From the NCBI GenBank assembly GCA_019746155.1, contig JAIESJ010000101.1, positions 1-10,108 of the forward strand: DNA of 10,108 bases, in the 5' to 3' direction. The position numbers and the translations under genes were made by a program. The notes beneath the pieces are model-generated. The model did not search any database, was not told the DNA's origin, and was given only the letters and a program-made list of their open reading frames with translations. Source of the stretch: Burkholderiales bacterium (GTDB taxonomy: Bacteria > Pseudomonadota > Gammaproteobacteria > Burkholderiales > SG8-41). Positions 1 to 5,400 of the stretch are shown here, piece after piece (the first letter of the stretch is position 1; each line of letters begins with the position of its first letter).

Positions 1-156
1 GTCCGGCACTCAAGACGCTGTTGGCGAAAGTGGATTCGAAGGCTGCGCGCAATGCAGCGCTGGCGCGGGCCTATCTGGAGCATGGCCACACGCTGACCGA
101 GATCGGCCGCGCGGCAGGTCAGTCGTATTATCAAGGCAGTAGAGGAAATGTCATAA
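1..156 (+). pseudogene. 3' end of a REP-associated (Y1-like) transposase, frameshifted
   Basis: The frame is open from the window edge and encodes AARNAALARAYLEHGHTLTE followed by IGRAAG, which resembles the C-terminal helix-turn-helix of REP-associated tyrosine transposases (TnpA_REP/RAYT). A second copy of this tail lies at 1083-1198. Relative to it, this copy lacks 17 nt between the T at 119 and the C at 120; the missing segment is bounded by GGT on both sides, which fits slippage or short-repeat deletion. The deletion shifts the frame, so the recognition helix is lost and translation runs on into the repeat array. Restoring the 17 nt would give ...VSRIIKAVEEMS with a TAA stop at 154-156. 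The rest of the gene lies upstream of the window. The family assignment rests on the tail only, since the catalytic HUH domain is not visible. Confidence 0.6.
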
Positions 157-157
157 T

Positions 158-294
158 ACAAGATGTGACCCCTATGTCACGCTATGTCACGCGCGCAAGA
201 TGTGACCCCTATGTCAGTACAAGATGTGACCCCTATGTCAGTATGTGACCCCTATGTCACATGTGACCCCTATGTCACATGACCCCTATGCCAC
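158..294 (+). repeat. Tandem array A of six REP-like palindromic units
   Basis: Six units of about 16-21 bp carry the consensus GATGTGACCCCTATGTCAC, at about 162-180, 199-216, 223-240, 243-260, 261-278 and 279-294; the last is degenerate (ATGACCCCTATGCCAC). Each unit is itself a small palindrome, GTGAC-N6-GTCAC. In the units at 243-278 the stem grows to 7 bp (ATGTGAC/GTCACAT), so head-to-tail hairpins can form. The array starts 2 bp after the ancestral stop of the transposase remnant, the usual place for REP sequences beside a RAYT gene. The same core (ACAAGATGTGACCC) recurs in arrays B and C. Confidence 0.8.
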
Positions 295-344
295 GAGCGT
301 TCTGCATAAATATGTCAGCGGCCGCTTCGTTGAGAAATCGCAAC

Positions 345-407
345 GTATAACTAATCGCCCAACGCGGACGCCGCGCAAGCGCGCCGCCGGTTGGCGCGAC
401 GTTAGAC
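345..407 (+). other. attC-like integron recombination site
   Basis: The 63-bp segment has attC organisation. The left outer box R'' is GTATAAC (345-351), one mismatch from RYYYAAC. The right outer box R' is GTTAGAC (401-407), an exact GTTRRRY. Inner boxes CCAAC (359-363) and GTTGG (390-394) are perfectly complementary, with spacers of 7 and 6 nt to the outer boxes. The centre folds: CGG/CCG, then CG/CG, one C-C mismatch, then CGCG/CGCG closing a CAAG loop. Extra unpaired bases, G364 and A368, all lie on the left arm, as the extrahelical bases of attC do. The recombination point would be between G401 and T402. The toxin-antitoxin gene pair follows immediately, as in sedentary chromosomal integrons. 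No integrase gene is in the window. Confidence 0.65.
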
Positions 408-451
408 CCCTGGAGTTGCGCGGGTCGCGGAGTTGGGAGTAATCTGACCGC

Positions 452-664
452 ATGAAAACGCCAGTTATCTCCTGCAGCCCCGATGTAATGGGTGGCACCC
501 CGGTTTTTGCGGGCACTCGGGTGCCGGTTCAGACGCTCCTTGACTACCTTGAAGCCGGAGAGTCCATCGACGACTTTCTCGCCGGTTTTCCTTCGGTCGC
601 TCGAGAGCAGGTCATCAGTTTCCTCGAACAGGCGAAAGACCGCCTGGTCGCGGCTGCTTCGTGA
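452..664 (+). CDS. DUF433 family antitoxin
   Basis: This 70-residue protein carries the DUF433 pattern: S-x-P-D-V-M-G-G-T-P-V-F-x-G-T-R-V-P-V (residues about 9-27), then LLDYLEAGESIDDFLAGFP and a helical tail SVAREQVISFLEQA. DUF433 is a small winged-helix-like domain that pairs with PIN-like toxins and is thought to repress its own operon and neutralise the toxin. The ATG at 452 is preceded by GGGAG at 435-439 with a long 12-nt spacing. Its TGA (662-664) overlaps the GTG start of the next gene in the string GTGA, so the pair is translationally coupled. Together they occupy the position of an integron gene cassette between an attC-like site and a partial attC. Family assignment is firm; antitoxin activity is inferred from the partner. 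Confidence 0.85.
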   Translation: MKTPVISCSPDVMGGTPVFAGTRVPVQTLLDYLEAGESIDDFLAGFPSVAREQVISFLEQAKDRLVAAAS

Positions 665-981
665 AGGTATTTGTTGACGAGTGTGTTGACTGGCGGCTCG
701 CGCGCGACATCGTAGGTCACGAGGTCAAGACCGCGCGCCAGATGGGGTGGTCGACCATCAAGAACGGGGAACTACTTGCGCTCGCCGCCAAGGAGTTTGA
801 CGTGTTTGTCACTGTCGATCGGAATCTCTCCTTTCAACAGAATCTTCCTGCTTTCGCGATTGCGGTCATCGTTCTACGTGCACCCTCAAACCGGCTCGCT
901 GATCTTAAGACTCTCGTCCCTGAGCTGCTTGCATGCATTCCCGGGGCCAAGAGAGGTGCTGTTAAGTACGTGGGGGTCTAA
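661..981 (+). CDS. DUF5615 PIN-like toxin
   Basis: This 106-residue protein starts MKVFVDECVDWRLARDIV, the usual opening of DUF5615 (PIN-like) proteins, with acidic residues D6, E7 and D10. E37 lies in NGELLALA, and D53 lies in VTVDRNLSFQQN after the central beta strand, as expected for the metal-binding acidic cluster of a PIN fold. PIN toxins are Mg-dependent RNases; the exact RNA target here cannot be told. The start is GTG at 661, overlapping the DUF433 stop by 4 nt. The stop TAA (979-981) lies inside the R'' box (GTCTAAC) of a partial attC, as is common in gene cassettes. There is no sign of truncation. Confidence 0.85.
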   Translation: MKVFVDECVDWRLARDIVGHEVKTARQMGWSTIKNGELLALAAKEFDVFVTVDRNLSFQQNLPAFAIAVIVLRAPSNRLADLKTLVPELLACIPGAKRGAVKYVGV

Positions 982-1013
982 CTTCAGGTCGAACGGACGG
1001 GCCGCAGGCGCCG
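976..1013 (+). other. 5' half of a second attC site, truncated
   Basis: GTCTAAC at 976-982 is an exact R'' box (RYYYAAC). After a 7-nt spacer comes CGAAC at the position of the inner L'' box, then GGACGG, the same layout as the complete site at 345-407 (R'', 7 nt, five-base box, then GGACG one base later). The sequence then continues GCCGCAGGCGCCG and stops looking like attC at about 1013, where repeat array B begins. No L'/R' half (GTTRRRY) follows. I infer that the cassette's own attC was cut by insertion of, or recombination at, the repeat array. Confidence 0.5.
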
Positions 1014-1017
1014 AAAA

Positions 1018-1061
1018 ACAAAGGGGTCAAAAACAAAGGGGTCACACAAACAAAGGGGTCA
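1018..1061 (-). repeat. Repeat array B, inverted relative to array A
   Basis: Three copies of ACAAAGGGGTCA lie at 1018-1029, 1033-1044 and 1050-1061. On the minus strand this reads TGACCCCTTTGT, a close variant of the array A unit (TGACCCCTATGT), so the array points the opposite way. The last copy continues into ACATCTTGTA, completing the core TACAAGATGTGACCC on the minus strand. The array separates the truncated attC from the transposase-tail mini-element. Confidence 0.75.
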
Positions 1062-1227
1062 CATCTTGTAATATGACACTCGCGGCTCGCAATAAAGCGA
1101 TGGCGCGGGCCTATCTGGAGCACGGCTATGCGCTGACCGAGATCGGCCGCGAGGCAGGTTTGCACTATGCCACGGTCAGTCGCATTATTAAGGCATGAAG
1201 CATATATCATAATACAAGATGTGACCC
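1056..1227 (+). mobile_element. Miniature element with inverted ends carrying a transposase-tail ORF
   Basis: The left end (1056-1076) and right end (1207-1227) are inverted repeats of 21 bp with one mismatch; the outer 15 bp, TACAAGATGTGACCC on the right and its complement on the left, are perfect. They enclose about 130 bp that hold only the helix-turn-helix tail of the REP-associated transposase. The right junction (tail, then TCATAATACAAGATGTGACC) matches that after the other transposase remnant at 151-170. This looks like an internal-deletion derivative, MITE-like in form, of a RAYT unit. Mobility is not shown; no target-site duplication is evident because both sides are repeats. Confidence 0.5.
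1073..1198 (+). pseudogene. 41-codon HTH tail of REP-associated transposase
   Basis: This short frame encodes MTLAARNKAMARAYLEHGYA, LTEIGREAGLHY, then ATVSRIIKA and TGA. It is nearly the same peptide as the transposase tail at 45-156 but keeps the recognition helix (LHYATVSRII) missing there. The ATG lies inside the left inverted end of the mini-element and the stop lies 8 bp before the right end. No catalytic domain and no clear ribosome binding site are visible, so a decayed fragment is the default reading. A free DNA-binding peptide that recognises the REP ends is a less likely alternative. Confidence 0.5.
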
Positions 1228-1286
1228 TTATATCTCTACTTATATCTCTACTTATCTCTACAAGATGTGACCCTTATATCTCTACT
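1213..1286 (+). repeat. Repeat array C, variant with TATATCTCTACT units
   Basis: Two perfect 28-bp copies lie at 1213-1240 and 1259-1286. Each starts TACAAGATGTGACCC and continues TTATATCTCTACT. The gap between them is filled by degenerate TATATCTCTACT/TATCTCTA units. The core is shared with arrays A and B but the rest has diverged, which suggests independent tandem expansion. The array cuts off an IS transposase frame at its right edge. Confidence 0.8.
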
Positions 1287-1341
1287 CGCCAACGATACGG
1301 CGCTTGTAGTCGAGGTCGTAGGACTGTCTTTGCTTTTTCAT
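1282..1341 (-). pseudogene. N-terminal stub of an IS transposase (OrfA-like)
   Basis: Read on the minus strand, ATG at 1341 opens MKKQRQSYDLDYKRRIVGE and then meets TAG at 1282-1284, inside the edge of array C. The peptide resembles the start of the helix-turn-helix OrfA protein of IS3-like transposases (Y-D-x-x-x-K-R-R-I-V-x-E). It is preceded by purine-rich GGAGAAGGAGAAA, a plausible ribosome binding site. Only 19 codons remain; the rest was removed or displaced where the repeat array begins. The family is uncertain on so short a fragment. Confidence 0.4.
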
Positions 1342-1384
1342 AACCGGTTTCTCCTTCTCCATGAATCATAGGGAAAAACCGGTT
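1342..1384. repeat. 13-bp imperfect inverted repeat upstream of the transposase stub
   Basis: AACCGGTTTCTCC (1342-1354) and GGAAAAACCGGTT (1372-1384) are complementary at 12 of 13 positions around a 17-nt loop. The left arm touches the start codon of the IS transposase stub. It could be part of the lost IS's regulatory leader. No T-tract follows, so it is not a classical terminator. Confidence 0.45.
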
Positions 1385-1449
1385 CGGGCTCTACGAGATA
1401 GGCTCAGGCTCTCCAGTCAACCGCCCGCAGTCCAGCCTGCCCCTTCTGA

Positions 1450-1674
1450 CTATAGGAGCTTGTGTAGCTCCTCGCGACTTAGCTCGCAATCGCGGAGGAT
1501 TTTGGACAGAAGCCCAGGACCGATTGTCTCACCTGCGTGCACAGGCACAACGGTGGTGCGGCCATCAGTATGTCGAAGGAAGTGATGGCTGCCCTTCACA
1601 CGCACTACGGCAAATCCTGCTTTCTTCAGCGCAGCAATGAGTTCCTTGCCGGTGACGCTGGGCAGGACGGTCAT
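1450..1674 (-). CDS. hicA: HicA mRNA interferase toxin
   Basis: This 74-residue protein matches HicA in length and pattern: LPSVTGKELIAALKKAGF (helix), VVRVKGSHHFLRHTDG, then TVVPVHAGETIGPGLLSKIL. The histidine of the GSHH motif (H30) is the position of the catalytic residue in HicA toxins, which have a double-stranded-RNA-binding-like fold and cleave mRNA. The ATG (1672-1674) overlaps the hicB stop in ATGA, so translation is coupled to the upstream antitoxin gene. The antitoxin-first order is the reverse of the classical hicA-hicB order but is seen in many HicAB modules. No catalytic residue appears lost. Confidence 0.9.
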   Translation of the reverse strand: MTVLPSVTGKELIAALKKAGFAVVRVKGSHHFLRHTDGRTTVVPVHAGETIGPGLLSKILRDCELSREELHKLL

Positions 1675-1886
1675 GCTTCGACCGTCACCCGTTGTACTCC
1701 GACAAAATCGAGATTCTCAATCGGTTGGCCCTGAACCTCCAGACAGAGCTCAATAGCCTCGCGAATTCGCGACATCAGTTCATCGAGAGATTTTGCTTGT
1801 GTGTGGCACCCAGGAAGCGCCGGAACGGAACCGACGAAATAGCCTTCCGAGTCACGCTCGACAACAACATCGAATTGACGGGTCAT
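1671..1886 (-). CDS. hicB: HicB family antitoxin, short form
   Basis: This 71-residue protein carries the HicB partial RNase H-like fold: FDVVVERDSEGYFVGSVPAL, PGCHTQAKSLDELMSRIREA, IELCLE. HicB binds and blocks HicA. The ATG at 1886 is preceded by GGAGG (1892-1896) at 5 nt; a GTG at 1892 in the same frame lies too close to that site to be the start. The protein ends soon after the core fold and shows no ribbon-helix-helix or HTH extension, so if the operon is autoregulated the DNA-binding activity is not obvious from sequence. Its TGA overlaps the hicA start by 4 nt. Confidence 0.9.
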   Translation of the reverse strand: MTRQFDVVVERDSEGYFVGSVPALPGCHTQAKSLDELMSRIREAIELCLEVQGQPIENLDFVGVQRVTVEA

Positions 1887-1904
1887 ATGCACCTCCAGGG
1901 TGAG

Positions 1905-1941
1905 ATTCTACGCCCAGGATCGCGATCTCGAAAATGTCGAG
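1905..1941 (-). promoter_or_regulatory. Candidate hicBA promoter and operator
   Basis: On the minus strand TAGAAT (1910-1905) resembles a -10 box (5 of 6) about 19 nt ahead of the hicB ATG. No good -35 lies at 17 nt. Two small palindromes overlap the expected -35/spacer region: GATCGCGATC (1918-1927) and CTCGA-N5-TCGAG (1927-1941). They are possible operator elements. Confidence 0.3.
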
Positions 1942-1955
1942 CGCTAATGTGAAAT

Positions 1956-1975
1956 AGGCACCCGAAAAGGTGCCT
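1956..1975. terminator. Terminator-like hairpin between hicBA and mfd
   Basis: AGGCACC (1956-1962) and GGTGCCT (1969-1975) form a perfect 7-bp stem with a six-base loop CGAAAA. Read on the minus strand it is followed by TATTTC, a weak U-rich tail. It could stop transcripts from the mfd side before hicB; the missing long T-run keeps confidence low. Confidence 0.35.
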
Positions 1976-2121
1976 TCAAAGGCATCATTCTGCATATCCC
2001 GTCGTCATCCCACAACCAATTCCGCAGGTTAGATGATTGTGACCGCATGATCTGGCGGAGGCAGGCACTCATTTATGCCGCAACCACATGTTTTAAAACA
2101 AGAAGAAAGGCGGGGGGCATG

Positions 2122-2207
2122 CGTGTCGGAGCCTGGAGCAAGGGCCCCATTTGGTGGGGATGTGACGGCGGAGACGCGCGTCACGACTGCGGAATCATTC
2201 CGACACG
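2122..2207 (+). ncRNA. Possible structured RNA element (nested stems)
   Basis: A closing stem pairs CGTGTCGGA (2122-2130) with TCCGACACG (2199-2207), nine perfect pairs. Inside it lie two hairpins: CCCCA/TGGGG (2145-2149 with 2155-2159, loop TTTGG) and GTGACGGCG/CGC-CGTCAC (2162-2170 with 2175-2184, one bulged G at 2178), closed by a GAGA tetraloop of the GNRA class. The GNRA loop occurs only if the plus strand is transcribed. No promoter or protein-coding role is apparent. A GC-rich region can yield such pairings by chance, so this is a candidate only. Confidence 0.3.
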
Positions 2208-2229
2208 TTCCGTCAGCTCCGGGGTCGCA

Positions 2230-2250
2230 CCTACAGGCTGAGCCTGCAGG
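2230..2250. repeat. 21-bp imperfect palindrome
   Basis: CCTACAGGCT (2230-2239) and AGCCTGCAGG (2241-2250) are complementary at 9 of 10 positions around a single base. It lies about 165 bp beyond the mfd stop and just right of the nested stems. No T-run follows on either strand. Its role is unknown. Confidence 0.5.
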
Positions 2251-2414
2251 CACTGCTCCACCCTCCGCAGTCGAACCCGCCGGATGGTGGCAGCAATCGT
2301 CGGCAGAGGCGCGCAGACTCGTTAGTGGCGAAGCCACCCGTTTGCGGGGAGCGCGCCCAGCCCCCACTCCCGCAACCGGGCGTTCCGCCAACGTGTCGTG
2401 GGGGTATTGCCGAC

Positions 2415-5400
2415 CTACGATGCCAGCGCCTTGAACGCTTCGCGGATCGCGGCGACGCGCGCCTTGAGGTCGGGGAGATTCGCTTCGATACGCAGCCGGT
2501 CCTGGCCGGCAAGCTTGTAGTTGCGGCGGGTCTGGATGAGCTTGAGTATTTTGATCGGCTCGATCGGCGGCCTGGGTATGAACTGCAACTGCACTGCGGT
2601 GTCGGTGGCGTCAATGCGCGCGATGCCCAGCGGTTTGCCGAGGATGCGCAGGCGGTGGCTGTCGATGAGAGCGCGCGCCGCATCGGGCAGCTCGCCGAAG
2701 CGGTCGATCAGTTCTTCGCGCAGGCCGTCGAGTTCCTCTTCGCTGTCGCAGTTGGCGAGCCGCTTGTAGAGCACCAGCCGTTCGTGCACGTCGCTGCAGT
2801 AATCGTCCGGCAGCAGCGCCGGCATGTGCAGATTGATCTCGGTGGTGACGCCGAGCGGCGCGGCGAGATCGGGTTCCTTGCCCTGTTTGAGCGATTTCAC
2901 GGCGGCATCGAGCATCGCGCAGTACAGGTTGAAGCCGACTTCCTGCATTTCTCCGCTTTGCGATTCGCCCAACACTTCGCCCGCGCCGCGGATTTCGAGG
3001 TCGTGCATGGCGAGGAAAACGCCTGCGCCCAGCTCCTCCATCATCTGGATCGCTTCCAGCCGCTTTTTCGCCTGCGCCGTGATATTGCCTTCTTCGGGCA
3101 GCAGCAGATAGGCATAGGCCTGGTGGTGCGAGCGGCCGACGCGCCCGCGCAGCTGGTGCAGCTGCGCGAGCCCGAAGCGGTCGGCGCGGTTGATGATGAT
3201 GGTGTTGGCGGTGGGCACGTCGATACCGGTCTCGATGATGGTGGTGCACAGCAGCACGTTGAAGCGCTGCTGGTAGAAGTCGCGCATCACATGCTCGAGG
3301 TCGCGTTCGCGCATCCGGCCGTGTGCGATGCGGATGCGCGCTTCGGGCAGCAGCCCGGCCAGCGTTTCCTCGACGTGCCGGATGGTATCGATGTCGTTGT
3401 GCAGGAAGTAGATCTGGCCGCCGCGTTTCAGTTCGCGCAGCGCCGCCTCGCGGATCAGCGACTTGCTGTATCTGGAAACGAAGGTCTTGATCGCCAGCCG
3501 CCGCTGCGGCGCGGTGGCGATCACGGAAAAGTCGCGCAGACCCTCGAGCGACATCGCCAGCGTGCGCGGGATCGGCGTGGCGGTGAGCGTGAGCACGTCG
3601 ACTTGGGCGCGCAACGCTTTCAGCTGCTCCTTCTGGCGCACGCCGAAGCGATGTTCCTCGTCGATGATGACCAGCCCCAGGTTCTTGAACCTGACGCCGC
3701 GGCCGAGCAGCGCGTGGGTGCCGATGGCGATGTCGATACGGCCTTCGGCAAGCCCCGCGAGCGCCTCGGCCTGCTCCTTGGCGGAGCGGAAGCGCGACAG
3801 CTCCGCGATTTTCACCGGCCAGTCGGCGAAGCGGTCGGAAAAGGTGTTGAAGTGCTGCTCGGTGAGCAGCGTCGTGGGCACCAGCACCGCGACCTGCTTG
3901 CCGTCGGCGACCGCGACAAAGGCCGCGCGCAACGCGACTTCGGTCTTGCCGAAGCCGACGTCGCCGCAGATCAGGCGGTCCATGGGCTTGCCGCTTTTCA
4001 GGTCTTCGAGCGTGGCGCTGATCGCGGCGGCCTGGTCGGCGGTCTCCTCGAACGGGAAGCCCTCGCAGAACGCCTCGTAATCGTGCTGTTTCAGCTTGAA
4101 CGCATGGCCGTGGCGCGCGGCGCGCTGGGCGTAGAGGTTGAGCAGCTCCGCCGCGGTGTCGCGCACCTGTGCCGCCGCTTTTTTCTTGGCCTTGTCCCAT
4201 TGGCCGCTGCCGAGCGTGTGCAGGGGGGCGGCTTCCGGCGCCGCGCCGCTGTAGCGGCTGATGAGATGCAGGCTCGACACCGGCACGTAGAGCTTGTCCC
4301 GGTTCGCGTATTCGAGCGTGAGAAACTCGGTCGCGCCTTCGCCGAGATTCATGGTGTGCAGGCCGAGATAGCGGCCGATGCCGTGTTGTTCGTGCACCAC
4401 CGGGTCGCCCACCTTGACTTCCGAGAGGTCGCGCAGCATGCCTTCGGCGGTGGTGCGCTTCGCCTCGCGCTGCACGCGGTTGCGCACCTGCGTTGCGTAG
4501 AGTTCGTTCTCGGTGACGACGGCGAGCCGGTCGGCGGCGAGGATGAAGCCTGAGTTGAGCGGGCCGACGCCGAGCATCAGGCGGTCGTTCGCCGCAATGA
4601 ATTGCGCGAAATCGCCGCACACCACGGGTTTCAGACCGTGCTCGTTCAGATATTCGAGCATGGTCTCGCGCCGGCCCACGCTCTCGGCAAGCAGCAGCGT
4701 GCGGCCGGAGTGGGTGTCGAGGAACGCTTGCAGCCGATGCAAGGGATGGGGGGCGCGGCGCTCGACCGCGAGCGACGGCAGTGCCGCCGTCGCGGCAGGT
4801 TCGGAGTTCAGGGTTCGGGGTTCAGTGTTGTCCGCTTCGGGCGTGGTTGGGCCCGGACCCGGAACACCGGACTCGGAACCCTGCACCGCGGATATTTCAA
4901 CGCGCGCAAACGGCTTGATCGCGCCGAAAAACGCGTCGGCGGCCAGAAACAGCTCGCCCGGCGGCAATACCGGGTTGGCGAGGTCGCCGCGCAGCATGGC
5001 GTGGCGCGCGTGCGCATCGTGCCAGAACTGTTCGATCGCCAACTGCACGTCGCCTCGCAGGCAGACGAGCGTGTTTTGCGGCAGGTAATCCGTGATGAAC
5101 GCGGTCTCATCGAAGAACAACGGCAGGTAATACTCGACGCCCGCGGCAGGCACGCCTTTGGAGACGTCCTTGTAGATCCGGCTGCGCGAAGGATCGCCCT
5201 CGAACTTCTCGCGGAACTTCGCGCGGAAGCGTTTCTGTCCTGCCTCGTCCATGGGGAATTCGCGCGCCGGCAGCAGGCGCACTTCGTTGACCTTGTAGAT
5301 CGAACGTTGGGTATCGACGTCGAAGCTGCGGATGGATTCGATCTCGTCGTCGAACAGATCGATGCGATAGGGCAGCGCGCTGCCCATCGGGAAGAGGTCG

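Larger units (their letters stand above)
1976..2414. other. Gene-free interval between hicBA and mfd
   Basis: I see no convincing gene in this stretch. Frames open on both strands have GC-rich, arginine/proline/cysteine-heavy translations and no family resemblance. It holds the perfect 12-bp palindrome TGTTTTAAAACA (2089-2100), the nested stems at 2122-2207, a palindrome at 2230-2250, a small hairpin GTGGC-GAA-GCCAC (2325-2337), and a 7-bp stem CCCCCAC/GTGGGGG (2361-2367 with 2398-2404) starting 11 nt after the mfd stop. The last has no T-run, so mfd has no obvious intrinsic terminator. Confidence 0.5.

Noticed and set aside
158..294. Reading frames through array A (peptides with repeated DPYVS or VTPMSH)
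   Set aside because: They are translations of the tandem repeat without start signals and do not represent proteins.
158..294. CRISPR array
   Set aside because: Units are 16-21 bp, nearly contiguous, palindromic and lack unique spacers of constant length; there are no cas genes.
2028..2034. GTTAGAT as another attC R' box near hicBA
   Set aside because: No complementary inner boxes or R'' box lie at a suitable distance, so the heptamer is probably chance. There is no evidence that hicBA is a cassette.
2250..2300. tRNA-like GGTTCGACT on the minus strand
   Set aside because: The flanking bases do not form a T-arm, and no acceptor or anticodon arms could be found.
2325..4553. A 742-codon open frame on the plus strand opposite mfd
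   Set aside because: It is the antisense shadow of mfd in a high-GC gene; its translation is low-complexity and matches no family, while the minus strand encodes all Mfd motifs.
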